Assembly (NCBI GenBank): GCA_030765055.1
Contig: CM060947.1
Location: 216,849,271-216,913,270, forward strand
Source of the DNA: Mantis religiosa
Lineage: Eukaryota; Arthropoda; Insecta; Mantodea; Mantidae
Direction of reading: 5' to 3'
Length of the DNA: 64,000 bases
In this document: piece after piece, positions 1 to 12,416 of the stretch
How positions within the stretch are numbered: the first letter of the stretch is position 1
Layout of the letters: each line of letters opens with the position of its first letter
Notes under the pieces: generated by a model
What the model was told of the DNA's origin: nothing
What the model saw: only the letters and a program-made list of their open reading frames with translations
Databases searched by the model: none
Program-made: the position numbers and the translations under genes

Positions 1-99
1 TAAAAAAATACTTGCTGACAAAATATTTAACTGCAATAAAGGCACAATTATGGAAAAAAAATCCTCTCTATCTTAAAAGTAGATCAGAGCACTACTCAG

Positions 100-321
100 C
101 CCGCCTCAGTAGCGTGGTGGTAGAGTGTCTGCCTCATGTTCAAGAGGTCCCGAGTTTGAATCTCGGTCAGGGTAAGTTACCTGGATAAGATTTTTCCGGG
201 GTTTTCCATTATCCTGAAAGACGAATGTCGGGTCTATGGACCCTGGACTCATTTGAGCATCATTTCACCCATTCCATCCATCGTCCGATATGACTTAACG
301 TTGGAGGTAAATTACAAAAAA
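100..321 (+). mobile_element. SINE-A, full length with target-site duplication
   Basis: A tRNA-derived SINE. The head carries a pol III B box reading GTTTGAATCTC and the body has the CCGGGGTTTTCC segment. The 3' part reads CATCGTCCGATATGACTTAA and ends in a short A run. The element is flanked by an exact 14-bp direct repeat AGAGCACTACTCAG at 86-99 and 322-335, which sets the boundaries and shows insertion by target-primed reverse transcription. Many related pieces occur in this window. Confidence 0.93.
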
Positions 322-335
322 AGAGCACTACTCAG

Positions 336-1447
336 AAGCCATTCATCTACATTTCAGCAAGATATATTAATGGCTTCTGATATAATCTGACATGAATTTA
401 GCAGAATTAATATTTGTGGGTTAGAGCTATTTATCATCCCTTCATAGGTAATTATCAGAATTTGAAAGAAAAACAGCAGCTATAGAAAATAATTTATTTA
501 CACAGCACATACAAAAATGGAATCACTCTGTCTGCTAACATTGTACACATATACTGTTTTATGAAATTTTATGATATGGCACATGCTTAAATAATTTCTG
601 TTTTGCAATTCATGCATCAGCTTGAAAACAACTATCAGAAAAAAAGAAAAAATCAGAATGTTTTCACAACTGTTCAAACTCTGCTCTTCTCTCTTCTCCA
701 CTAGATTCTTAAGAATATTATATTGTTACATGAAACAGAACCGTGAATGCTAAAAATACTGTAAACTGATGACTTGCTCAAGTTTTAAAATACTTAAGTA
801 TGTTTCCTTATAGAACATTTTTTACTTTCTATTTTATTTTAGAAACTTAAACTAATTTGTTCAATATTTAAAGAAACAATATCAACATTTTGCAGTTACT
901 AAAAATATTAAAGTTTAAAATATAATTATTGTGAAACTGATGCATCATATTTATTAATTAAATATGTACATCAACTGTATCAATGCTATCACCTACTTTT
1001 ATGGCTCACAAATCTTCATAGCAACAGATATGGAGTAGAATATACAAGAACTACCATATTTCAAACATATGTTTAATGTGAACTGCTAATATAACATAGG
1101 AGGGACGGCATCATTGCAGTGAACTTACTGCTGTCTTTTGATTCAAAAAGTCTTAAAAACAAAACAAAGTTTAAATCTTAAAAATTAACACAGGACAAGT
1201 AGTTTTCTTGTTACCTACAGGTACAAAAATTAATATTAAATGCAAGAAACTTGTTTTACATGAAATGTATGACCTAAGTAGATGAATCAAGGTACAAAAA
1301 TTAATATTAAATGCAAGAAACTTGTTTTACATGAAATGTATGACCTAAGTAGATGAATCATGACTATCATCTTCAAGGAACATATGTGGTACACTTTGCT
1401 GCAATAAATTAGCAAATCATTAAGTTCAAAGGGTAGTCAGTCGGAAA
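336..1447. other. AT-rich 3' flank of the FLYWCH gene
   Basis: No coding sequence is recognisable. On the minus strand this is the stretch after the stop codon at 1448-1450, so part of it is probably 3' UTR; several TTTATT strings (AATAAA on the minus strand) occur, but I cannot choose the real polyadenylation site. It contains the 71-bp tandem duplication listed separately. Confidence 0.5.
1219..1360. repeat. Perfect 71-bp tandem duplication
   Basis: Positions 1219-1289 and 1290-1360 are identical, 71 bp each, starting AGGTACAAAAATTAATATTA and ending TAGATGAATCA. The absence of any mismatch implies a recent duplication or an assembly artefact. It lies 88 bp downstream of the stop codon of the minus-strand FLYWCH gene, so it would fall in the 3' UTR. 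Confidence 0.95.
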
Positions 1448-1912
1448 TTACTGAGCAGAATCATCATGAGATGGCAGTGCAGTATGAATGCCATCATAAT
1501 TTCCCATGTCTGCCTCAAAGAGGATGTTATTGATAGCATGTTCCACTATGGCGGACGTTTTCTCACTGTAACCTCTGAGTTTGCTGGCCACGTGCTGACC
1601 ATATAAAGTGAACCTGTCATTTGGTTCTTGTGAAGCACTGTAACTTTGCTTTAAGTCCCTGAGTATTGACAAAGCTTCCTCCATCTTGGAATCCTCTTGG
1701 TAGTTTTCGACCCGCGACCTCTTAGTTTCTGGTTCTGAACAAAAATCGTCTAATTGTTCCACCTTAACCTTTACATCCGACACATCAAATGTCTCGAAGT
1801 CTTCACGGGAGAAACTACTACCTTCATCATTTCCTTCTGATGGCCCTGCACCGTCACTGGCTTCGTTGCCATCCACAGACGGAGCTCCGGAATCGCTCAG
1901 GTCAAGGTCACC
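1448..1912 (-). CDS. Terminal exon of a FLYWCH zinc-finger gene (acidic linker, BESS-like C-terminus)
   Basis: The exon opens at a consensus acceptor (minus strand TTTTTCAG, then GGTGAC) and reads without a break for 154 codons to TAA at 1448-1450. It starts GDLDLSDSGAP, continues through a Ser/Asp/Glu-rich acidic stretch with a VKVEQLDD motif and a basic TKRSR patch, and ends with an amphipathic helix pair containing FTLYGQHVASKLRGY and INNILFEADMG. That ending resembles the BESS-type protein-interaction C-terminus of insect chromatin and transcription factors. There is no ATG at the front, which fits an internal or terminal exon. The acceptor phase (0) matches the donor of the exon at 12417-12824, so the two are proposed to splice together. 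The protein is likely nuclear. Partner and target are unknown. Alternative: a terminal exon shared by other upstream exons outside the window. Confidence 0.65.
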   Translation of the reverse strand, partial: GDLDLSDSGAPSVDGNEASDGAGPSEGNDEGSSFSREDFETFDVSDVKVKVEQLDDFCSEPETKRSRVENYQEDSKMEEALSILRDLKQSYSASQEPNDRFTLYGQHVASKLRGYSEKTSAIVEHAINNILFEADMGNYDGIHTALPSHDDSAQ

Positions 1913-2951
1913 CTGAAAAACAACAAACGGTTTGTTTTAATATGGTCATTCTTAACCAGTCACATGCTCCCTATCATGTGCCTCCTCAAATTTTCAACGT
2001 GTTTTTCATGTTCTAAGAATTATGTCTAGAATGAACAGCACAAATATGTCAGATAATCATTGAGAATTTTGTGTTCCAAACATTGCACGAAAAAATTTTC
2101 ATGTGTTCAAGTATTACTGCAGCATTATAGTGCAAATTTCCTACAACGACTGTGCTTAATTTCGAGATTACAACATCTTCTATAAAAATACAGTCCTTTA
2201 CAAGATATACAGTTTCCTCTAGCTATGTCCAAACTCGTGAATGAAAAACGAAATTAAACATACTGTTTAAGACAATTAAACAAAACCAAGATCAAACTTC
2301 ATTACAAATACATCTTACACATTAGGCACTTAAAGACTTAGGTTTCAAATTAAAATATATTTCTACAAATGCATTGTTTTCTTGTAGCATGTAACAATTG
2401 GAAGTATTCAAATCCTCTAATTCTGTTGTTTCAGAATGACAAGGAATTAAATTACGATATTCTCTAGACAAAGAGAATAATATACCTAGACAATTTTTTG
2501 ATCCTCTAAATGTAAAAGATTTAAATTGCGGATGCCAATTAGTGACTTGTGGTGTCATTCTCCTACAAGTGTGTTGCAGCTGATCGGACAAGCTTCTTGT
2601 ATGATAGGCAAACCGAAGTTAAACCTCGTGTCCTCCCCAGTAGCAGTCGATTTAAATGCTCGCACTTAGATGTCATTTGTCTTATTGCCTAAGCAACATT
2701 TCTACAATAGCTTAACGGCGTTAAAACCTGCCAGGTCTAAGTTTGCCGAGATACGTATTGTCTCCCCGGAGTTTTTACATTAGATTCAAATAAATCTGAT
2801 ACGAGGTTGTCGCATTCAAGCACACTTAATGCCATCGTGCTGGACCATGAGCGAAGATGCAACCTTGGGTCCAAAAAGTCAGGGAGCGATCAACCATTCC
2901 AACAAGGATGACAGGTAGCTATTTGAAATATTAACTTCTACATCAATTCAC

Positions 2952-3511
2952 TTACGCACGCACCTTCTTCATTCCCAATTCATTGTGCAAGATCTGTCTT
3001 ACACTTTCCTTGCTGATGTTGGTCAGTTCAGCAATTGCTCGAAGGCTCAATCGGTGTTCCCCTCGAATAATTTTAGCGACTTTCTTCACATTTTCTACGG
3101 TTTTCGTGGTGGAAGGACGGCCCGACTTTGGATCATCCCGGACTTCTTCCCTGCCTTCCTTAAATTTTTTAAACCACCAGAAAACTTGTGTACGAGATAG
3201 ACATTTATCACCATAAACTTCTGTCAACAACTGGTAAGTCTCTGTGGCAGATTTTCCAGCTTTTGTGAGGGATTTAATTGTAATACGTTGTTCCAATTTA
3301 GCACGCCGCATCATTTCGACGGAGCTCAGACACACGAACTGCTTCTATCCTTCTATCACTGGTCGCGAGCAAACCAGCAGCGGGCCGCTGCGCATGATCG
3401 AAATAGTCATATTACGGCAGAGGGGAGTTGAAACCTCAATCCCTATTGCTCCTCAAAATGGCGGTAAAGGGGCAGTATTAATAGGTTCGGGTTCTTTATT
3501 GCCACACCTTG
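2952..3511 (-). pseudogene. Mariner-like transposase, N-terminal helix-turn-helix part only, with 5' TIR
   Basis: The frame at 2952-3335 encodes about 118 aa from MMRRAKLEQR. It holds the paired-type DNA-binding region of mariner transposases: a first HTH (KSATETYQLLTEVYGDKCLSRTQVFWWFKKFKEG), the linker DDPKSGRPST, and a second HTH (LSLRAIAELTNISKESVRQIL). It stops at GMKKVRA, just where the family continues into WVPRLLT and the DD34D catalytic domain, all of which is missing. Upstream, the minus strand reads TACAAGGTGTGGCAATAAAG, which looks like a mariner terminal inverted repeat ending at a TA (3512-3513); no matching 3' TIR was found. The end of the frame overlaps a good splice-donor string (GTGC, then GTAAGT). 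Confidence 0.8.
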
Positions 3512-3996
3512 TACGCCTTTTAATACAGACATCAGCTAATTTCAGTAACTAAAGCAGACATACATTTTGGTTAACTAATAAAAGTACGGCTAAGTCAATA
3601 TTTGTTTGAAATTTGAAGCACAAAGTAATACGTTTTAAACATGTTTCGATGTTCCTTGACATTAAAGCAAAATAATTTCAGTACCTATTTTTTCTTTCTC
3701 CAGAAAACCAAGTGTCACTGTGACAGTTATTCTAAAGCTCTCCATTACCTTTCATGAGGCAAACACTATTCTTCAGAAGCATTCTCTTAATAGATATTAT
3801 TAACCCCATAAAAACGAGCAGAACATATATTTTACATAATCTTAACTGCAATAAATGTTTTAAAGATTTCACAAACTATTTTTATTATCAAGAGGTGACG
3901 AAATCAATCCTCGTTTGTAATCATAGCCCAATTTAATAAAGCAAGGCAACTTTCAATTCCATAATTGGAATCACTTTCACAATTATCATTTCTCTC

Positions 3997-3998
<2 letters not shown>

Positions 3999-4051
<53 letters not shown>

Positions 4052-4090
4052 GTAATATACATAAATAATATAATGTATATATATACATAT
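3999..4090. repeat. (CA)n microsatellite running into TA-rich sequence
   Basis: About 22 CA units followed by alternating AT steps. No gene here. Confidence 0.95.
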
Positions 4091-4750
4091 ACGCAATCTT
4101 ATTGCATAAATTTACTTATTGCCGTATCAGTATCTGAAGTAAACCGCACCTTTTTTGTTATTATATATAGCAAATTAGTGAATTATAATTGTGACGCACT
4201 GATAACAAAGCAATACAATCAGGTCTGGTAACGGTGCGATCTGAAAGCACATAATAATAGTATGATCCATAAGGTAATACAATATCTCAATACTTTTTCA
4301 TATTAAGAAAACAGAAAATGTAACTATGCATCGAACCTACTCAGTGGTGGTCATATTCTAGACTACGACTATCAGTACGATTTGCATCCTGACCAATCAC
4401 GACGTAGAAAGTGTGTACATACAACAAAATAAATGTGCAGCGAAAAAAATTATACTAATACTTTGAAGACCTGCTTTCGATATAAAAATATGTGACAGCG
4501 GGCGGAAAAAGTCATGTGATTGTGATCTATTGGATTTTTTAGAATATGGATGGATTTTAAGCGCAATTGTATTTTACTTGTTAAAAATGTATGTTCCAGT
4601 AAACACATTACTAAACCCATAAACTGAGTGCTCTGAATAGCATTTGTTTATTCCTCTTAAGATTACATTTGATAGTTATATGTACCTTATGGCGATTTCT
4701 ACTTAAATTCATAAGTCATCCAGTAGTCCTATGGGTATATAAGAGCCTGT

Positions 4751-5017
4751 TTAGACAATTTTACTCACGGCGTTTTTAAGTTCTGGCGCTCTTTCTCGAG
4801 AATTTCTTCGCCGACGCTCTTTGCTGTGCACGCGGTGTAGGGTTCCATGATGACGTAATCGCTGCTCCAGCTCTCTGAAATGGCTTTGGGGCGGTTGTCG
4901 CCTATCTGGAAACTTGTGCCTGTACGCTACGGCTGCCTTCTCCTGGTTTCTCCCACACTGCCCATACAGAAGCACCATGTCCAACAGTTCTTCATTACTG
5001 TAGTCTGGCTGCTCCAT
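4751..5017 (-). pseudogene. DUF4817-type helix-turn-helix fragment (transposase N-terminus)
   Basis: The frame starts MEQPDYSNEELLDMVLLYGQ and keeps the DUF4817 signature: an N-terminal helix, CGRNQEKAAVAYRHKFPDRR, then SHFRELEQRLRHHGTLH. This domain is the DNA-binding front end of a transposase group that is very common in some insects. Only 88 codons remain; the frame fades into a basic run (SKERRRRNSRERAPE) and stops at KNAVSKIV with no catalytic part. It is related to the fragment at 55773-56285 and the relic at 52836-53180, all on the same strand. Confidence 0.75.
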
Positions 5018-5135
5018 TCTTTGAACCGTCTGACACGGAGTCCACTATTCAACTGTGCGGAAGCTCTCCCGCATCATTCTTATTGTCTTTCCATCCGTCT
5101 TTCCGTCATTGCTGGCAGGTTTAGTAAGCCTGAAT

Positions 5136-5250
5136 GGTTTTGCTGCGTGCCCACTCTCAATAGCGTTTTACCGCAAGTAGGAAATTTAGGTGGGATTTTG
5201 TACGGTGGCTTGTGAGAATTTAGGTTAGTAGTGAGAAGGAGGGAGCTATA
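5136..5250 (-). repeat. Fragment matching the 3' UTR of the jockey-like LINE at 33.2 kb
   Basis: The string GCTGCGTGCCCACTCTCAAT followed by a match to TTTTACCGCAAGTAGGA aligns with 33201-33300, just inside the A-tail of the minus-strand LINE there (GCTGCGTGCCCACCCATTAA then TTTTACCGCAGGTAGGA). Orientation is the same. This is a 5'-truncated copy or an old relic; no tail is obvious beyond a few T residues. Confidence 0.6.
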
Positions 5251-6071
5251 GTCTACCCACCACAAGAATGTAAGAGACGAATGAAGGGGAGAGGTGTTTG
5301 AACTGTTTATCTGCTCTGTTAGTGGATCTGTTTACTAGGAAATGAGTGTGTGAGAGTGCATATGAATCACCCATGTTGCCAGAGCTAATATTTGTTGCAG
5401 TAACTGTAGTGATAGGTATTATGCATGGGTAACTTATGTGAAAACACTTGCGTATTTTAAACGAATCTAGCATTCTTATCACACTGGGAAGGAGAGCATA
5501 AACACCGTGAGAACAGCAAAAGTGATTACGTTACACATTCCTCTAGCTTGCCTTCTTGTGTTGGGCAGACAGAAGTTGACCCTCGGAGCTATTGTTGTAG
5601 AACACAGTACCCGTTACCCTTGGTGTACATAAGCTATTGCATTCTCTAAGTTAAAGACCAATACTCTCTTAATGGAATATATGGAGGTCAGCTTTTGCTG
5701 CTGTTAGGAACGCTCTTATTCTAGTGTTCCCACTTTTTCTACTTACTGTATAGCAAGTTTATGAAGCAGCGTTTCATCGGAAATGTAAACTCATCCGAAC
5801 CTTTTCCTATTTTGTCCACGCTTAGGTCCAGTGCTTGTGAATGAAATTTGGCATGGCAAAAATTCTGTGCTCGTATATGAAAACTGTTGGTCTGCTAGTG
5901 TGCATTTACAAACTTCAACGCCCTAACGGCCAATGTTCTTGTATGAGGGCAGCTTGCCAAAACAATAATCATAAACAATATATAGTAGTTTTTCATTACA
6001 ATACACCAGTATCAGCTTCATTGTACTTCTACAATTGTATATAACTTATCTTTGAAAATAATATCAATATT

Positions 6072-6300
6072 GCCCGCCTCGGCAGCGTAGATGGTAGCAT
6101 GTCTGCCTCACGTTCAAGAGGTCCCGAGTTCGAATCTCGGTCAAGGTGAGTTACCTGGATAAGCTTTTCTTCGGGGCTTTCCCTTATCCTAAAAGACGCA
6201 TGTCAGGTAACTCTAAGCTCCATGGACCCTGGGCCCATTTGAGCATTATTTCACCCATTCCATTCATCGTCCGATATTACTTAAAAAGTTAAAGGACGTA
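6072..6300 (+). mobile_element. SINE-A, near full length
   Basis: It has a complete tRNA-like head (GCCCGCCTCGGCAGCGTAGA, B box GTTCGAATCTC) and a body and 3' part with CATCGTCCGATATTACTTAA and GGACGTAAATTAA, followed by an (AT)n tail to about 6327. Target-site duplications are not clear. Confidence 0.9.
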
Positions 6301-6438
6301 AATTAATATATATATATATATATATATCCTGCACTTCACAATACCAATAATCTGTAATCGAACTCAGCTGCAGCAGTGCAATGAAAATAAGATTATCAGT
6401 TTCATGTTGTCAAATTTTACACCCGTTATGTTCCTGTT

Positions 6439-6759
6439 GTCCTGCGCTGTGGCGTAGTGGGCTAAGGCATCATGCTTTGGTTCCCCCACGGAATGCGACC
6501 CGGGATCAATCACACCGGATTTTAAGTCCAGGGTTTAGGACAGGTGGCCAATCAACATCGTGAGAAAATTGAGGAGCTTGCGATAGGTAAGCGGCCCTGG
6601 TCAAGAATGCCAACTTTCCGGCTAGAGGTGCCGAGATGCACACCACATCTCCACGTATCGGTTGGATGATCGCCCGCCTCTACCTTGCGTATCTGGGCGT
6701 GAGGCCGGCAGTTCGGTTGGCATGCCCTGGTCCTATATGGGCTGTCGCGCCATGAGTTA
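6439..6759 (+). mobile_element. SINE-C, full length with target-site duplication
   Basis: A different tRNA-derived family. It begins GTCCTGCGCTGTGGCGTAGT and has a long GC-rich body with repeated CCGGC and GGCCCTGG motifs, ending GGGCTGTCGCGCCATGAG. An exact 13-bp direct repeat TTATGTTCCTGTT flanks it at 6426-6438 and 6760-6772. The only other copy seen is inverted at 55116-55460. Confidence 0.88.
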
Positions 6760-7840
6760 TTATGTTCCTGTTATCAGAAGTCTAAAGAAAGGGACTAGGC
6801 TTTATATTCAAGAATTTATTCACAATTTTATATGCAAAAAAAATTATAAAATGACGTCTTCAAATGATGACACTGGCCTAATGTATATATTATTTAAACA
6901 TGATTTTTATTTTGCCTCGTAAGTTTATGTCAACAATATTTTATTATTGTTACGTATATCAGTAACTTTTATTGTTGAGAGTTTAGTTCTAATTGTCGCC
7001 AGTCAGCTGTAAGTAAGATTTCAAAAGGAAAACTTCAAAGATCCTTACAATAGACCTGTAATATTGAGGTTAGTAGGCCCAGTTCACACAATACTTGTGC
7101 TTATCATGATAGTAGTCATACACAGAAATTGATGAGCTGCGAGTCCTGAAAGCAGATAAGCTGGTTGAAGAACTGATCAAGAATGCAAGAAAAATGAAGA
7201 GGAACTTGAAAAGAACAAGGGAGAATACAGAGGATCAAGACTATGCAGCAGTAACGTTCTGAGTCATGTGAGAAGTCAGTAATTAATATAAAAACTTTAA
7301 ACCTGTTTTTCTCAGTTTCATATTTTTTCAGGTCCCGGTACATTTTTTTAAAAAAGTATTCAACTAAAGCATATTAATGTTTTTGTGTGTATTAAGCAGA
7401 CTTATAAAAATAATAATAAGAAGGGATTTTTCTCCGAGATTCACAATACTTGTTTAAAAAAATAACATTTTCTGAAATTTCAGTGCTTTAGAATATATAT
7501 AACACATTATCAGTCAGAAATTTTAAAATAATAATATGTATTATTCAAGATAAAGGTTTTAAGAACATGCCTGAAAATTGCCATGTACACATCAATAATA
7601 ATTTCTTAGTAATGTGCACCCAAAAATCATGGAAATAGCATTGTGGAGATAGGCAGTACCTTCTCACCTTAATGATTCTCTTTTCGTCGATTCACGAAAC
7701 CTTCCTTCACACTTCATACAGATTTAGGACTGTCACAGTAAAAGATTGCAAATTTACGGTTCGTTTGAAATTCACAAGTTGTTATGATGGTGTGTTTAGA
7801 ACTGTTGATAAACAGCTTTGTCTCGTCATAGTAAAGGACA

Positions 7841-8047
<207 letters not shown>

Positions 8048-8048
8048 C

Positions 8049-8468
8049 TTGGCGACGCGTTGGAAGAGTATGAACTCCCAAAGCTCTATGGCTTCCATTA
8101 TATAAAGAATGTTTCGCTGAGGCGAATGTGGATATTTGGATCACAAAATTTAAACCTTTGTCTTTAATACTTACAATTTCTTTACGATATATTTGCGGTA
8201 TCGTCGTCTGCTCTTTTCTGGCCCTCTTTTTGATTTTAGTAAAACACATTTCAACTTCGTTTTTGATTATGTTGGGTTCACAAGTATGGTCACTTTTTTT
8301 AAGTATTGTTGATATCCGCGAGTCGGTTGTAATAGTTCCAAGGCATTTACGCGTATAGCAGGTCCATCTTTTGTTTTGGTTCTGGTAAACTTTATTAAGC
8401 GTTAGCCTGTACCCTGCATACAAAATTACCGGTTTCCCTCGTTTCGATTCAACAATTTCAAACTCCAT
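8049..8468 (-). pseudogene. FLYWCH zinc finger plus start of MULE-type linker, cut off by microsatellite
   Basis: From the ATG at 8468 the frame reads MEFEIVESKRGKP, then a FLYWCH finger with an aromatic GYRLTL segment, RWTC, KCLGT and the closing SDHTCEPN. It continues through KIKKRARKEQTTIPQIYRKE and TFASAKHSLYNGSHRALG, a pattern known from insect MULE-like FLYWCH transposons, where it leads into the MULE transposase. Here the frame runs into the TAA repeat after PTRRQD and no transposase follows. It is either a truncated MULE relic or an exon whose end was eroded by repeat expansion. Same strand as the host FLYWCH gene, within its proposed intron. Confidence 0.65.
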
Positions 8469-9265
8469 TTTCTTAAGCTGTACTGAACACTGACTGCATG
8501 TTAACTCACTGAACGCCAACAATAAACTGAGTTACTGTAAGGGTTGGTTGGCTGTTTACCTGCGTCGACAAAACCGGAAGGGTCATAGTCAATTAGCCTT
8601 GAGTCGACGTAACGGCAATAAAGCAGGTAAAACTGCGTAGTCGACGAAACGATAAATCGACAAAACGTGTATGTACGTTGAGCACAATATGATTCTTCTG
8701 AGGAAAAGTTTCTTTCCTAATCACTGATCCATTAATCCAAGTTGTGTACTTCAATAACTTTTTAAAAGTTATGTCCCCTTAGTTGAGCTGAAAAATATGG
8801 GATTCCATGCCTCAGGCACAATTAGAGGAAGCCCTACACGTAGATGCCCTCTGTTAGTAGCATTAAAAAAATGAAGGAAGAGAAAGGAACATAGACTTCC
8901 GTTTTGACATGGAAAATGAAATTTTGGAATTAAAATCGAATGATAACAGTGCTGTAAATGTGGCCAGCAATCATGACTATGTTGTTTCCATTAATAATAA
9001 GTCGGTACAAAAGGGAAAAAGGTTAGATAATTCTAGTTTCTCAACCGCATGTAATAAAGAACTATAACACTAACATAGGAAGAGTTGACCTAAATAGGTT
9101 TTTCCACACGAGGACAGAAATGCTATTGATCATTGACAAGAATGCTCGACATGAGCATTGTAAATGCCTGGATAATATAATATGGCAAATTCTCAGGATA
9201 GAACATCAATGTCACCCCTAGATTTAAGGAGACATTTATTACCTCAAAGAAGGATATCCAAGATT

Positions 9266-9940
9266 ATAATCTGTTCGCTGTAAGAATAAAGTAAATGTCA
9301 AAGAATTCATGTCAGATCATACGTACATAAACGAGACAAATAAAGAAGATGCCAAATGGAAAAGTGCATGGAAAAACCGTGTTCATTTCGTAAAAAAATG
9401 TAGTATGATACTGTGTATTGCCTGTTTTGGACCATACCTTACAAAGTAAGATACAATGCAAGTTTTACATTTACATTAGATTGTTATACGCTAAAGTTGT
9501 AGATATTTGTGACTCAGACACCTATATTATTGTATCAATGAGACTTTATATATCACAAAAATATGCACAAGGTAAAAAATAAATAAAATGTAAAATTTGC
9601 ATTACTCTGTTGTAAAATCATAGTTATATTATTGACGAGTTATAAATTTGTGTAATTGTGTTTTTCACTAATAACTAGCGCCCTCATTTGATGACGGGGG
9701 TTTTAATTCCCAGTTTTGTCAAATAAAATAAACAATACTATTGGTTTAATAGCAAGAGTATAGTACATAACATTCAAATTTCAAATTGTATTCAAAGAAA
9801 ATTAATCTGGTCGTTAATGGATTGAAATTAACTATAGCATGTATAAACTTTCTGCTTTCAAACCTTTTAAGCTGCTCTGTGCATTCACAGTTACTTCCTC
9901 ATAATCTCTTTGCTGTAAGAATAAAGTAAATGTCAAAGAA
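9266..9940. repeat. 40-bp direct repeat, copies 635 bp apart
   Basis: Positions 9266-9305 and 9901-9940 match at 38 of 40 bases; the shared core is GCTGTAAGAATAAAGTAAAT followed by GTCAAAGAA. The DNA between is AT-rich without a recognisable gene. The copies could be termini of an unrecognised element or a dispersed fragment. Confidence 0.8.
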
Positions 9941-10070
9941 GCACATGCCGGAATGAATCGCATTGGTTGGTGAGTGGGTTTTAATACTCCCGTATTCTTC
10001 TACAATGTAATTCAGCAGTTTATTAAGCTTCTTGCTTTACCAGCTTTCAATAAACAATTCAAGTTGTTAT

Positions 10071-10313
10071 TTTTTTTTAATTTACGTCCGCCCCAAGGTT
10101 AAGTTATATCGGACGGTGAATGAATTGGGTGAAATGACGCTCAAATGAGTCCAGGGTCCATGGAGCTTAGAGTTACCCGACATTCGTCTTGAAGGATAAG
10201 GGAAAACCCCGGAAAAACCTTATCTAGGTAACTCACCCTGACCGAGATTCGAACTCGGGACCTCTTAAACGTGAGGCAGACATGCTACCATCTACGCTCA
10301 GTAAGGAAGCGGA
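10071..10313 (-). mobile_element. SINE-A, full length, inverted
   Basis: On the minus strand it runs from a slightly altered head near 10313 through the B box (plus-strand GAGATTCGAACTCGGGACC) to the 3' end and an A-rich tail (plus-strand T run at 10071-10078). A 5-bp GTTAT on both sides may be the target duplication, but this is weak. Confidence 0.88.
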
Positions 10314-11398
10314 GTTATACCTTTACAGTGAATAGGTTATAGTAGAGCCTTTTATTTGTCCGTGTTATATTTTCTGGCTCATAATAATCTTTTAAAATGC
10401 TAATAAGATCGTATAAGTTAAAATGAGTAGCATTAACACTCTTCAAATCTGAGTGAAAATAATCACATGAATAAGTTATAACACAGAAGTTGTACAAATT
10501 AACTGACATGTACTGGAGGCATGTGACATATTTTGGTATTTGGTAATATATAACGGCCTCGTTCTGCTGCTCATTGATGTGCATGTGATAACCAGTCGTA
10601 GGAATTCTTATGCAGTTGACTCCAAGTTACTCTGTACTACAAATGGGTCACTGACAAATAAAAATATAGATTCAAGCGTTGTTTGCAAACGCCAAAGGAA
10701 TGCACGAGGTGGCTGAAATGATTGATTTCTATGGTGGCTTTTTACCTCAGTCTAGTGGCAATATATTATCTCCTTACACCCTAGCTGTAGTGCTTAAAAA
10801 CTGCTATGCATAGTGATAAAATTACATGCCAGCTATCATTCATCTACAGGTAAATATATAGCTCGAAAAATGTTATTGGTCATTCCGTTCACATTATTAG
10901 CTTCCAAGTAGATAAGACCAAAGCAGTATCTTAATTATTTTCATTTTATTAATTTCATTTCCATGTTTTACTGCTAATTCATGGTGTTCAATTCTCACGA
11001 GGCCATATTTTGAAATCCAGCAATCTGCGAACTTGCATATTGTCAAACGAGCAGAGTCGATTGCTTTTCCGAAATGTGCTTCATTCAACTGGGGGATACC
11101 TCCTTTATCGCACTATAAGTTGGAGAAAAATCCACAACCCCCTTTGTAAATATATACTTAAGTTATAATCTTATAAAAGTACAAAACACAGAAGTAAAGT
11201 GTATAGTGAAATGTTCACGTGTTGTAAAATAATTGGACGAAAACACGGTACAAGTAATATGGAACAAGCTCAAACTGATGGCTTTTAAAGCGATAGGCTC
11301 ACGTCAGTACAACTGGCATGTAAAAGAACTTCCGCGGGATTCAATTTCGGAAAACCTGACAACTGCAGGAAACAAAATATTTTTTCACATGCACACAC

Positions 11399-11523
<125 letters not shown>

Positions 11524-12416
11524 AGCAAAACTGTGGAATACAGGCCATAACTTTTAAGTGAATAAAGTTACGTGCATTTTTATTCACATAGAAGACAGCC
11601 TACGCATCAGCACCTCAATGTGGGGCGCAAGTGAACTTCAGGATGTCATATAACCCTTAATAATGTAATAAACATTTTTGAAATACTTTTTTTTTCCGCA
11701 AAACGAAAACTTCTAGTATACTGAAATATTCATTAACGCAGTAAATGAATCAGAGAAAGAAATATTGGAATAACTCACAAGAGTAAACACAATTTGACCT
11801 TTCTGTAACCTTATACAAAGTTATTTATGTTGAGTGCTAACTGTAAACAGAATAGAGAAGGCCAAGAGTACTACTGTCTAATAAACCTAATCTTTATTTG
11901 TGCAGAATATTTAAAATCATGGAAATCTTGGTGAATATCACAGAATATAAGAAATAATTATGGTTGGATATAACGGAACGAGAACCCAACAAGAGTTGTG
12001 GAATTTGTTTAATCAAGGGAATCCAGATGAAACGTAACGAAGTCCACAATGTCAAAAAATATAAAGAGGTACAATAAAACAAGAACCTGAAGAACAAAAG
12101 AAAAAATATATATACCAATGCATGCTCTGAATGATGAAAATGCCCTTAATCTCTATAATTCCAAGAAAGAACATACACACAAAGCAAAGATTGTCTGAAG
12201 AGTAACTACCTCTTATGAGGAAGAAAAAAAAAAAAAAACTTATTACTTAACGTTAACGATCCATTTAAAAGTTATGGATAATATTCCATGCACACACACT
12301 GTAAATCAGTATTGCATGAAGGTATTGAACGTTTAAATCCTACCTTACTAATAAATTAAATGTATATAATGTTAGCCCCTGTAGCCTGAAGTTCAATTTT
12401 AATATGAACCTCTTAC

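Noticed and set aside
10315..10584. 89-codon minus-strand frame with many Tyr and Asn
   Set aside because: AT-rich chance frame abutting a SINE; no similarity recognised.
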